Made by a program: the position numbers and the translations under genes. 64,000 nt of DNA from assembly GCA_015501595.1 (NCBI GenBank), contig JADNRX010000010.1, positions 1-64,000 on the forward strand, written 5' to 3'. Below the pieces are notes generated by a model, which was not told the origin of the DNA, ran no database searches, and saw nothing but the letters and a program-made list of their open reading frames with translations. This document shows positions 1 through 9,897 of this stretch, piece after piece; the stretch's first letter is position 1, and each line of letters starts with the position of its first letter. Origin of the DNA: Hymenopellis radicata. Its lineage: Eukaryota > Basidiomycota > Agaricomycetes > Agaricales > Physalacriaceae.

Positions 1-1434
1 TCGGCAGTCTGTCCGGTGGTTGGAAGATGAAGCTCGCCCTCGCTCGCGCGATGCTGTTCAGGGCTGACATCCTGCTCCTCGATGAGCCCACTAACCATTT
101 GGACGTCGTCAACGTTGCCTGGTTGGAAAACTACCTCACCAACCTCAAGACCTGCACTTCGAGTGAGTTTGCCTTCGATGTTTCCGTCTCTATTCAAGTC
201 TGACGCATCTGCAGTCATTGTGTGTCACGACTCCAGTTTGCAGCTCTACGACATCACTCTACAGGTCTCCCTCTCTTCCCGTGTCGCCGTCCTCGGTCCC
301 AACGGTTCCGGCAAGTCTACCCTCGTCAAGCTCCTCATCGGTGACATGGAGGCAAACAAGGGTGGTGAGATCTGGAAGCACCCCAACTTGGTCATTGGCT
401 ACGTCGCCCAACACGCTTTCCACCATATTGATGACCACTTGGACAAGACGCCTCTCGAGTACATGCTCTGGCGTTATCAGACCGGGGAGGATTTGGAGGA
501 GATGACCAAAGCCAATCGCCAGATTTCCGAAGAGGAGATGCAGAAGAGGAGATGCAGAAGATGAAGGATGGAGGTGTCGTCGTCATCGAGGGCCAGAAGC
601 GTTTGATCGACGAGATTGTCGCGAGGAAGAAGCTGAAGCAGTCGTACGAGTATGAGGTGTCGTTCAAGGGTCTCAGTTCGTCAGAGAACATCTGGTTGCC
701 ACGAGATGACCTCATCAAGCGTGGATTCGAAAAGGTGAGCGCCTCTGTCGACCGCGTGTGCCTTTACTGACATCCGCCTGTGTTTTTAGAAAGTGCTGGA
801 GGTTGACACACGAGAGGCTCAGCGCCTTGGTCTCCCCCGTCCCCTCGTTCGTCGGGAGATGGAGAAGCACTTTGCTGACTTTGGTCTCGAGCCTGAATTC
901 GTTTCCCACAACACCATGAGGGGTCTCTCTGGCGGACAGAAGGTCAAGATTGTTCTCGGTGCTGCAACATGGCGTCGACCTCACGTTATGTGCTTGGACG
1001 AGCCGACTAGTGAGTTTATCCTAGGATCGTGCTTGTGTTCTTAATACTGACCCACGTCTTCAGACTACCTCGATCGTGAATCGCTCGCCGCACTCATCGA
1101 AGCTCTCAAGGTCTTCGAGGGTGGTGTGCTCGTCATCACGCACAACCGGGACTTCTCCGAGTCGCTGTGCAAGGAAGTGTGGGCGATGCGCGATGGTCGT
1201 CTTGAGGCTTCTGGCCACAACTGGGTCGAGGGCCAGGGCGCAGGTCCGCGCATCGACAAGAAGGACGGCGAGGACGAGGACACGTACGATGCTATGGGCA
1301 ACAAGATCGAGAACAAGAAGCAGAAGAAGATCACATCAGCAGAGGCACGATGCTCGAACGATCTCAGTAAGTCTTCTTTACTCCTAGTTGTACCAGACTT
1401 TCCTAACCTCTTGCGGCAGTTAGCGAGTTGTTAG
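1..1434 (+). pseudogene. Elongation factor 3-type ABC-F ATPase, 3' part, decayed
   Basis: The frame opens inside the first ABC cassette with signature LSGGW and Walker [12 protein letters not shown]. An intron at 163-214 leads to IIVCHDSS. The second cassette follows with Walker [10 protein letters not shown], an EF3-specific chromodomain-like insert (about 560-800), signature [13 protein letters not shown], Walker B CLDEPTNYLD after an intron near 1011-1063, and the EF3 tail [15 protein letters not shown]. Fungal eEF3 is a ribosome-bound ATPase that drives E-site tRNA release. Three defects are visible. The linker between the cassettes is about 22 residues where the family has about 100. A 14-bp tandem duplication near 541-568 shifts the frame. 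The usual Lys-rich C-terminus after SAEAR is lost. I infer a pseudogene or relic paralogue; the 5' part lies outside the window. Confidence 0.75.
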
Positions 1435-2640
1435 ACTAGTTTAGTACATTTACTAGAGTACCCTTTCGTTTCGTTACCTTTGCGAATGGTGCGTCGACTG
1501 TTCCCCTCGTTCAACTCCACTAACCTTTCTTTCACAGGAAGAGTATCCGCTGATTTCCCCTGCGTGACTTGAATTTGAGGCCTGCCCCCGTTGAGCGAGC
1601 CGTCAAGTGACTCGCCGGAGAAGGTATGTGAAGAGGTAAGGGTTGAGGACACATCAGTGCGGAGACGAGTTGCTGTAAACTTACCGTTCGCTGGTTAAGT
1701 CAACGTCCTGGAAGGCGCTGATTATGGCGTGGTGGGACAAATGAATTACAGGAAGTGGTACAGAGTGGGGACGATAGTATGTAGGGTGTGGTGAGTAACG
1801 AGAGCGGGGTGCACAAGAAGTGGGGAATAAAGCTACAGAACAATATACAGAGCGAAAGCAGCGAGATAAGGAAAACAATAGGACAACAAGAGGTAGTGAT
1901 GGTGTGGCATTTAGAAAATCTGGACAAGGGTTAAGAGGAGCGGAGGGGTGAAAAAGAGGAAGAGTACGTACGCGACGTGCAAGGGACGGTTGGAAACGAT
2001 GTTTGAAAGCGTTGGAGTGGTCGGAGGCGGAGGCGGGGGGGTAGGCGAACGCCCTGGAGTTGGTGGAGTTGACATACTCGATTGCCCCGATGCCCCGATC
2101 CTTGAAGTCGTATACGCGCATGGTTAGGTGTGGCGCCTGGACGCTGCCTCGCCTGCGGTTGCGCGGCGAGGATACATGGTACCCGCTCGGCCTAGCGGTT
2201 TTCAAGTACTGCCAGAGAAGAAAGAAAGACGAAAACATACATCAAGACGAATTTGGCGGCGCGGCCACGATAAAGGGCGGCATGTTGCCGAATACTGGAT
2301 TGGAGAACATGATGCGCGAAAGAAATGCGGCTGCGGGGACGGTATGGGAGTAGGAACTTTTTGGGTGCATGAATGTGGACCCAGGCGCTGGGAAGTCGAG
2401 GTAAAAACATGGAGGACACAGATTGATGTGGCGGTGAGAAAGTGAAGTTTAATTTCGATGGGACCAAACGATAGCGTATAAAGTAGATAGAATTGATTAG
2501 CACAAGCGTCAAAGCAAGGACTACAAAAATACAACTGATTTGTAGGAACTGTACTACGTGCGGATACAAGAGAAAACCGAGAACAGGAGTGGCGGTGAGT
2601 TCCTAATAAGGGAATATTAAGCTGGAAGTAAGTAGGAACG
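1435..2640. other. Gene-poor stretch, nothing recognised
   Basis: About 1.2 kb downstream of the eEF3-like relic. A 185-codon minus-strand frame (1681-2238) exists, but it begins with a low-complexity hydrophobic stretch and resembles no family I know. No convincing splice pattern or promoter was seen. Confidence 0.4.
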
Positions 2641-2773
2641 AGCATGGCGGTCGGAGGAGGCGATGGATGGTATGAGGGTGGTACGACGCATGGTACGGAC
2701 TATGGAGAGGCATGGATGGGGGCGGCGACCATGAGTGGTTGCCGGGGTTGTGATGCATGGCTTGGTGGACGGC

Positions 2774-2949
2774 GATGGATGGTGTTGGCCCGACGCGATG
2801 GATGGTTTGGCCCGATGCGATGCATGACTTGGCCGCCGCGATGCATGACTTGGCCGACAGCAATGCATGGCGTGGCCGGGGAGCATGCACGGTATGGCCG
2901 GGGAGCATGCACGGTATGGCCGGGGAGCATGCATGGTTTGGCCGGCGCC
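2774..2949. repeat. Minisatellite, about 8 units of 21-23 bp
   Basis: Eight head-to-tail units are visible. Each begins with GATGGATGG, GATGCATGA or ATGCACGG and ends in TTGGCC plus a G/C-rich spacer. Two adjacent units near 2882-2925 are identical (22 bp) and the rest differ by a few bases. Less regular GATGG/GCATGG repeats extend left to about 2644. The array keeps two reverse-strand frames open, which produces spurious repetitive ORFs. Confidence 0.85.
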
Positions 2950-2963
2950 AGGCACGTGCCTGG
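2948..2963. repeat. 16-bp perfect palindrome with E-box core
   Basis: CCAGGCACGTGCCTGG is a perfect dyad centred on CACGTG, directly at the right edge of the minisatellite. It could be a bHLH-type site or a scar of the repeat's origin; nothing nearby decides this. Confidence 0.6.
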
Positions 2964-3293
2964 CCGACGTGCTCTAATATCGAGGTAATTTGGAACCATT
3001 TGAAATGACAACAGATTTCCTTCAAACTATGGATAAGTTCAGATAATACTTGGTGGCTGGGGGGCATACCATAGGGTCCAGACCCTCTGCTTCGGTACTC
3101 TCGGCGGGACTGAGGTCGCTCCAGTGTGACACTGTGAGGTCTACTATGAAGGAGAGGTAAGGCGCGAGATGAGAGGCTGAGTGAAGCAAAAGCTACTCAG
3201 AGTCCCATTAGTGACATAAGCTGTTATGCATACGGAAATCTATGGGTACTTACGCATGAGCATCTTCTCCTTCTCTTGCGCCACATCAGCCAT

Positions 3294-3324
3294 TGCCGGG
3301 AGCGGCTTCAAGCCGCTCCCGGCA
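3294..3324. repeat. Perfect inverted repeat, 15-bp arms, 1-bp loop
   Basis: The left arm TGCCGGGAGCGGCTT (3294-3308) and right arm AAGCCGCTCCCGGCA (3310-3324) are exact reverse complements around a single C. The arms are G+C-rich in an otherwise unremarkable stretch. No U-tract follows and no gene ends here, so it is not an obvious terminator; a transposon end or cruciform-forming element is possible. Confidence 0.8.
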
Positions 3325-3356
3325 TGAGGGTGGACCCCAATCACCTCTCGATCTGC

Positions 3357-3535
3357 CTTCCGAACACTTCCAACTTGTCGCGAACATTGGCAAGTCATCC
3401 CGAACATTTTGACGTCGAAATGACTCGAAAATGTTCGGAAATCTACTTAAATGTTCGGATTTGACTGATTTTCTTACGAATTTCCGAACATTTCGCGCTT
3501 TCCCCCGAACATTCCATGCTTTCCGAACATTTCAA
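3357..3535. repeat. Cluster of eight CCGAACATT-like motifs
   Basis: Motifs matching (C)CGAACA(T/C)T occur near 3359, 3380 and 3399 (forward), 3430 and 3450 (reverse, AATGTTCGG), and 3484, 3505 and 3523 (forward). Spacing is about 20 bp, which puts neighbouring copies roughly on the same helix face. There is no adjacent coding sequence. Confidence 0.7.
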
Positions 3536-3539
3536 GGCC

Positions 3540-4480
3540 TTTTGATTCGAAACTTCGGAACGACTACTTGAAACAAGTTATAACGGCTCTAGCCAATGTG
3601 CGCAAATAATATTGTCCACTTTTGGGACTCATAGCGGAAGTCTGGTCCACCGGTCCCCTTCATATCGGGATGCGTCTCCTGTCGCGACTCGGGCTCCTCT
3701 TTCTCAAGGCAGTTCTTTCCGCAGCCACGTATTCATGAAGGCAGTCACTCTTGTTCTTGTGCTCTTCGTTGAGCTGATCACTTTTCTACGTTATATGCAT
3801 TGTAGAGGAGGACTCCGGAGGTCTGTCAAGGGGAAACTGTGGAATACAGCGCTGGCTGCAACACGGGTTAGAAACCTGCGCCCCATATTTGCAGCGTCAC
3901 TGCTTTCTGCCATCGACGTAGTCATCAGGACGATCTCTCCTGTTCTTGTAATCTTTGTAAATCCGACAGGTCGCAGCAGCTTTCGCCTTTCTTCGTTACG
4001 TTCTATGCATTGCTAAGGAAGACTTCACGACGCTAATTTTGGTCAAGGGCGAAGGAGCACACTGGGCCGACGCTGTCCCAATTCGGGCGTTGAACCGCCG
4101 TCGTTTCCCTCCGTCATCTAGCATTGACCAGCGCCGACTTCCTCCTGTAGTGTGCTCGCCTTCCTTCGTCTTCCCCGAGTATCTCCCACATTCTAGCATT
4201 TAGATCTATCACGAGCGACAGTTTTTCCACTTGGGCATTCGACAGCACATGAAGTATTCTTGAACCAGCCGCTTGACGGCAGCTTTTTGAGACGTATCAA
4301 GAGCTTTGGGTATTAGGGATCGGCTCACCGCCACACCCCCTCAATGATTGACTACCACCTCTCCTCTAGCTCATAGGGTGCTCGACTCTGTAGGCCTCCC
4401 ACAAATTGTAAAATTTAGCTCTTGACGAATCCTTGCTCTAAACACGTCAGAGGCCAGAGGATTGCCTGGGCCGGGAGGCT
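3540..4480. other. Non-coding stretch with a weak, degenerate direct repeat
   Basis: An open frame at 3612-4016 has no family resemblance. Two sub-stretches (about 3737-3815 and 3915-4030) share a TGTTCTTGT, TTACGTT and TATGCATTG order and may be a diverged duplication. No gene is called. Confidence 0.3.
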
Positions 4481-4481
4481 G

Positions 4482-4488
4482 ATATAAG
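4482..4488 (+). promoter_or_regulatory. TATA-like box upstream of the twin-repeat protein gene
   Basis: ATATAAG in GCTGATATAAGCATTGG is followed by a C/A/T-rich leader with repeated ACTATCC (about 4573-4620) and the first ATG at about 4629. This fits a basidiomycete core promoter and leader for the gene whose body lies at 5086-6615, but the intervening exons could not be resolved. Confidence 0.35.
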
Positions 4489-5085
4489 CATTGGCGAGGT
4501 TCAAATTACCGAGCATAGAGCAGTGTGAAGTTTAGGCCTTCCGTCTGTCCTTGAAACCAACTACCACCACACACTATCGACAAACTATCCACCTATCCAA
4601 CTATCCCACTATCCGACTACCCTTCATGACTTTTTATCACATTCAATTCGAGTCAGGTAAGGACCAGCGTCAGTAAGGTCCATTCTATACTGGCATTGGA
4701 AATTATCCTAGCAGGCTAGCATCATGCAGTCAGTACTTACCCAGCCAGTATGACTTGCGGCGTCTTTTGGAAGTTCCAGCCCTCAACTGGATGAACGTGT
4801 CACTTCGACCAGGCATTCAAGTTCTCTTCCCGCCATGACTGAAATGTCGGTAGAATGATCAGACTGATCCCAAGTAAACAATTTTGCGCATTCCGACGCG
4901 TATCGCGACTTCGGACTTGAGTGGGTCACGACAGGAATTCGAACCGACGTCATCCCATATCAGACAGGATACGCTTGCTTCTGTACTACCACCATCTCCG
5001 TCTCTTTCCGGCGCGACAGTCTCTCTTTTATCTTCGTGTGAGTGTTTTGTCGATACTGTGAATCACGTATTAACCATCCTCACAG

Positions 5086-6615
5086 CATGTCTACTACTTC
5101 CTACTCTCCTTCGTCAACCGCGTCAGTGCCATCCGCGCGCCCTACCACTTCTATTCTGTCCCTCGCCCGCCGCGTCGTAGCGCTCTATTTCGACTGCCCG
5201 AGCGCCATGAGCAAACTGTTAACGACGATGACTACATGGCGATCCTCGGCTTCCTTCAAGGAGACATCGATGCTGTTCAACGTATCGCAAGAAGCTTGCG
5301 CCCTATCTGCACCACGGCGTTCCTGAACAGCGGTCACATTCTAATAGGCAAGATCCGCCTCGTTGCGGAGAAGGACCTTGCCCATACTCTGGCGACGTTG
5401 CCCTTCCGCCGAAAGGTTGAAGATATGGCCGTGGATGTGGCGGATCGGTTTGTGGGTGTACCGGAATCCTTGGTCAAGGTCTGGCATACCTGTCTCTCCC
5501 AGCATTACGACGACGAGAAGGAAAATGTCCCTCCTGCCAATCTCCAGAGCCACAGCAAATTTTCTACCGATGCTCTCTCCTCCATAGCACCTCCCTTTGA
5601 TGACTCCCCTGCCCATGATAATGCCCCAGTGTTGATGGTCTCTGAGTCCACACCTGAATACCCGAACCAACCCTCGACGTCTTCCAATCTTCCTTCGCCG
5701 CTTCTATCTTTGGCTTCCGACACCGTCACACAGTTCCTCTGTTTTCTCAACAACCACGAGCTCCTCATTCCCGAAGACGACTACGAAACCACCGTAGAGA
5801 CACTCTCGAGAAACATCGGCCTTCCTGTCTTGCCCTGCTTTCTCCGATGGAAGGAACCCGTCTGCTTGCACAATGGTCGGTTGTTTGTTGGGAAGCGTGT
5901 CGTTGTGACTAAAGGGCAGCTGCCTGCTATTCTCACCTCTCTCCCATTCACGCCGTCTGAGGACAAGATGGTCACTTCCGCACAGAGATACTGCGGAATA
6001 CCTGAAACTCTCGTTCGCACATGGCATGCACAATTGACTCGCGTCTATGGAAACTTCGTGCAGGACGATGAGAAGGAAAAAGTCCTTGCCCCACTCAATG
6101 AGGAAAAGCATACTCTTTCAGCTCATGATGGTGCTACTCCCGATTCCCCGCCAGACTCAGTCGATTCGCCTTCTAATTCGCTTCCACCGCAAACAAGGCT
6201 GCACTCCCTTGAGCGAGGACTGGAAGAGCAACAAGCTGAGAGGATGGACCAAGGAATGGACCAGACTGCTCTCGAGTTGCTCGACAACCCTACTACGCAT
6301 ACGATTCAATCAAGCTCGCATATGTCGTCGGTTGCCAACTCCCAGAAGCTGGAAGAGGAAAGGGAGGGTCTTGTTATCGCTGCGGCGCACCCACCGTCGT
6401 CAAGTTCCCAAGAACGTCAGGGTGCGACGAGCTCTGTGCCGGTTGAAGGCGGTGGACGTAAGAGGACTCGGGAAGAGGCAACTGAGGAGTCGGAGGAAGA
6501 AGAGGCCCAAGACGCGCCTCGGCGCAAGCGCCCACGATGGAGTGATATTACTGACATGCTGTTGTGGATGCGGGATGCGTTGCACAGGATCCGCCATTTC
6601 CGGTATCGTCGTTAG
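5086..6615 (+). CDS. Unknown nuclear-type protein with two homeodomain-like repeats
   Basis: The body of the gene is one open frame. The ATG at 5236 gives 459 residues, but the frame is already coding before it: the reading from an acceptor at 5081-5085 includes PERHEQTVNDDDYMAILGFL, which matches NNHELLIPEDDYETTVETL in the second half. Exon 1 is therefore upstream and unresolved; a donor GTGAGT lies at 5038. Two repeats of about 90 residues each end in a helix-turn-helix-like stretch, GVPESLVKVWHTCL and GIPETLVRTWHAQL, resembling helices 2-3 of homeodomains but lacking the Asn51/Arg53 pair. An acidic Ser/Pro-rich middle and a basic C-terminus with GRKRTREE and PRRKRPRW suggest a nuclear protein. 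I do not recognise the family. Confidence 0.6.
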   Translation, partial: HVYYFLLSFVNRVSAIRAPYHFYSVPRPPRRSALFRLPERHEQTVNDDDYMAILGFLQGDIDAVQRIARSLRPICTTAFLNSGHILIGKIRLVAEKDLAHTLATLPFRRKVEDMAVDVADRFVGVPESLVKVWHTCLSQHYDDEKENVPPANLQSHSKFSTDALSSIAPPFDDSPAHDNAPVLMVSESTPEYPNQPSTSSNLPSPLLSLASDTVTQFLCFLNNHELLIPEDDYETTVETLSRNIGLPVLPCFLRWKEPVCLHNGRLFVGKRVVVTKGQLPAILTSLPFTPSEDKMVTSAQRYCGIPETLVRTWHAQLTRVYGNFVQDDEKEKVLAPLNEEKHTLSAHDGATPDSPPDSVDSPSNSLPPQTRLHSLERGLEEQQAERMDQGMDQTALELLDNPTTHTIQSSSHMSSVANSQKLEEEREGLVIAAAHPPSSSSQERQGATSSVPVEGGGRKRTREEATEESEEEEAQDAPRRKRPRWSDITDMLLWMRDALHRIRHFRYRR

Positions 6616-7512
6616 TAGCTACTATTCACATATCTATCTTCATCACCTGTTCTGTTGTCAGACTCTACATTTATCCCTATTCATATTCTACAGTGTTGTC
6701 ATATCCATATTCTATTCTGTTGAATTGTATTGCACTATCGTTCCTCTCGCCAGTCTTGTTTTGAGACTCGTACAGTGCTGCGCTCGCCTCGACAGTTACG
6801 ACAAGGCGTACACCGACAAAGAGTCAGTTCTCGATCAAGTCGACTCCTCTGAGAGCTACTACACAATTATTGGAGTTGAAAAAACAGTGCCACATTCTCC
6901 CTGTCGCGATGATGTAGACGAGAAGGAAGAGTGAGAAACAAGCACCGTGATGCACCAGTAAAGAATGTAGAAATGAGCAGAGATCAAAGCATGCAGACAC
7001 CGACGTCTACAGCCAAACAATAAAATTGAGTACAACTGAGCCAGACGGGACGGCGGTGATACACACTGAAACAGACAGCGATATACAAGGTGGAAAGATA
7101 AATTATCGATAAATTACGAACAACAAAAATCCTTAGAGTCCCTTCTGCTACAGCTAATGCAGATTTTTACTGGGTCAAAGTCGGCCTAATCGTGTCTTGA
7201 GTTGGAATGGAATGTACATTTCTTGCGTTTAGTGAACACTTTTGATATTAACTTCTTCATTCTACATAACCCCGTCTTCAAATCATCAAATCGTGGCGGA
7301 GGGTGGGTGGGGGAGAGCGATAACGACCACAACAAACAGCACGACAAAGGGATGTGTATAGTAAGTAGTCAGCTAATGTATGAAAGAATGATTACGACGG
7401 TGTGTGCGTGCGGTGGAATGTGGCGAATGTATAGTCCGGGTGGTACTGCGTCTATGCAGAGGGGGGCGCTCAGTCAAGGGAGGAGGGGCACGATAATATA
7501 TGGATATCATGA
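6616..7512. other. Convergent intergenic region
   Basis: It lies between the 3' ends of the twin-repeat gene (plus) and CDC55 (minus). It is A/T-rich and has no coding signal beyond shadow frames. Nothing specific is seen. Confidence 0.4.
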
Positions 7513-9275
7513 TCATGCAGCACTGTATAAGAACAGATTGTTCGTAGCAGCAATCTAAAAGATGATACTCAACAACGATGATGATCTCGAAACAATGTTC
7601 ACGCACAGCTATTGTATTCTCCCGCGGATGCCAGCTCGCGTGAAGAATCTTCTTGTTGAAATCCAACGCCTCCAGAGGCATCGTATCCTTGAACGGCGTC
7701 CCGCCCGGCCGCCCATTCTTCACCCCTAGCTTCGATCCAGGCATAGCGCCGCCAATCTTCCTCGCCTTGAAGGCGGACTTGTCCGCCTGCAATACCACAT
7801 CGCTCAGGTTCTCTGAATCGTATATCCGGAAATAGTTGTGGTATGAACCCGTCAGCACATGCCTAGGCAACAGGTAAACAGCGAGTTGGACAGATGGATG
7901 GAATGATCGCGTACTTGTCATCACCACCCCATACACACTCGAACTTGTCAAAGATGCAGTCATTCTCGTACAAGTCACACAATTTGCCTCGCAAATGATC
8001 GTGAATCGGAATCGTCTTGACAGGTCTGTTCTCCATGTTGATGTCCCAAATCTTGAGGGAAAGGTAGTCTCGTGAGAGGATATATCGACCATCATGACTG
8101 AACTTGACGTCTGAAATGGATGATATAATTTCGGAAAAGAAGGACCGTGTTGAAGGATCTTCTTCCTCCTCGAAACCTGCGCGGAAAGGTTAGAAAGTAA
8201 GACCTGAGTCAGCACGACATAACACGCACATTTGGCGTGCCGATCGCAGAGTGCTGATTCACGCATGTCGGCAAGCTTTATATTGCTTTTTGAGCTTGAA
8301 TACATGAAGAGGTTGCAGTGTATTGGGTGGAATTCAGTGGATGTTATGACCTCTGTCAGCTCTTCCATGTTGACGGGTTTGATGTCCACGATGTCTATGG
8401 AAACCGCGATTAGGAGTCAACGAAAACGGCGTAGATGAGACGAGACAACTGACTGAAACTCTGGTCACTAATATTCAAGTTCCATAAGTTGATCCGTAAA
8501 TCGTCTGCAGAGATGTATGTCTCTTGATCAGAGTTGACGGAGATGGAATGTATATGGTAAGCGTGAGCGTTGGCGTAGACTTTGCGGGGAACGGCGGCAA
8601 TGATGTTGTCCTGCATAGCCATGCCGGGGAGAGTAAGCTGACTAGCGCTTTGAGGCGGCGGCTTTGGATGCTGGCCGTTGTGATGATTGGATTCAGAGAC
8701 GACCCGTAATGATTTTTCGAAGACCTTCCATAGCTTAATGGTCTTGTCTAAAGAGACAGTGAGAAAGTATTCAACGGATAATTGAGACGATAACGCACCA
8801 TTTGTTGAGAGCAGAAAGTGGGCAGAATTCTGTCGTTTGCACCATTTGATCTTGTTGATCTTCTCCTCAATTTCGAGCGACTTTAGGTAGTCAAACTCTG
8901 GTTCGTGCGACTGAAATTCTGTGTAGAACTTGTATTCACAGCCCTTTTTCTGGAGAGAGGTGAGGGACAATCAGCGCGAGTCTGGAAAGGGCAAGAATGG
9001 GAAGAATTGGAGGACACGGACCATTTCATTTCGCTCAAAGAGTACAACACGGCCGCCCTTGTCGCCTGTCGCGAGATAGTTGCCCGTTGAATCGAACTCC
9101 ACGGTGGAGATGATGTCAGCTAAAGTGGCGGGATCCAAGATCAGCAGGAACACGACAGCGACGGCGGCGGGCGGCGGGCAGAGGGATGCATACCTTCTGT
9201 GATATCGTCTATATCGCCTTTGTCTCCGAAACATTGGGCGAAACGCCAGCCGCCTGAGCTGAGAGGGTCTTCCAT
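7513..9275 (-). CDS. CDC55: PP2A regulatory subunit B (PR55/B55 family)
   Basis: This is the WD-repeat B subunit that directs protein phosphatase 2A in mitotic exit and septation control. Spliced by eye, the protein starts [20 protein letters not shown]. It contains B55 hallmarks: [84 protein letters not shown] and [13 protein letters not shown]. Seven to eight introns are present. The last one (7555-7606) restores the family ending [17 protein letters not shown]; reading through it gives a false tail. The gene appears intact and of normal length, about 450 residues. It is head-to-head with COX9, about 250 bp apart. Confidence 0.93.
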
Positions 9276-9525
9276 GTTGATTGTCGAGTAAAGATAACGA
9301 GCTCGTCGTGCAAGACGATGAGGAGAGCAGGTATGATGATGGTGGTGGTGATGAAGCAAGATGTGTCGCCGGTAGCCGACGTTGTGTAAGTATGGGTCAA
9401 GGTGGGCAAAGCACGAGGGTCAGCAACCCTACACGCCCGAGGCATGTTGTATGGTTATGTTTGGCTACAGCTTCTATGGCTGGGGACTGAGTACCGATTC
9501 TCTCCTTTACTCCAAATCACCAATC

Positions 9526-9815
9526 ATGGCTATCGCTCCAATTGTTGGAAAGCTTAGAAAGCGTTTCTTCGTCGACATGACCTGCGCCTTAGGCATTGGT
9601 CTCGCTGGCGGCTACAGCTACTGGTTAGTCTTGTCCTTGTCTTTTCTCCATTCATCGTGCTTACCTGTTGCAGGTATGGCTACCATCTCCCAGCCAGTCC
9701 GTCGTCTTTTCCCCGTTTATCTCTCTGCTCCACATCTAATCCGTCTCTAGTGGCCAACCAGGAGGCCTTTTACCTCAAGCTCGAGCGGGAAAAGATAGCT
9801 CGTCGCCTACAGTAG
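9526..9815 (+). CDS. COX9: Cytochrome c oxidase subunit VIIa-type (COX9)
   Basis: Three exons (9526-9623, 9674-9696, 9751-9815) encode 61 residues beginning MAIAPIVGKLRKRFFVDM and ending KLEREKIARRLQ. The N-terminus matches yeast Cox9 (MTIAPITG...), as do the single membrane helix ALGIGLAGGYSYW and the YGYHLP motif after it. Cox9 is a small structural subunit of respiratory complex IV in the mitochondrial inner membrane. The second intron uses a GTCCGT donor and splices inside the codon for Met in PAMANQEAFYLKL. Intact. The 23-nt middle exon is unusually short. Confidence 0.88.
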
Positions 9816-9897
9816 GGTTGAAACGGGTGCATGCTCTGTCTAGACTCGATCCAGAACAAATATCAATTCTTCCAACACAATCCATTAAATCAATAAG

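Noticed and set aside
1681..2238. Minus-strand open frame of 185 codons
   Set aside because: Low-complexity, hydrophobic stretches, no recognisable motif, and overlapping alternative frames of similar length; most likely chance in a T/C-skewed region.
2603..3067. Repetitive minus-strand proteins rich in His, Pro and Cys
   Set aside because: They are translations of the 22-bp minisatellite; three frames are open at once, as expected for a repeat without stops.
3612..4016. Plus-strand open frame of 134 codons
   Set aside because: No motif, no promoter, and it contains a weak internal duplication; not supported as a gene.
5086..6615. Mating-type A (homeodomain) locus
   Set aside because: The repeats lack key DNA-contact residues, there is no divergent HD1/HD2 pair, and MIP or beta-fg neighbours are absent.
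6047..6934. Overlapping plus-strand frame of 295 codons
   Set aside because: A shadow of the twin-repeat protein in another frame with an Arg/Ser-rich composition and no start context.
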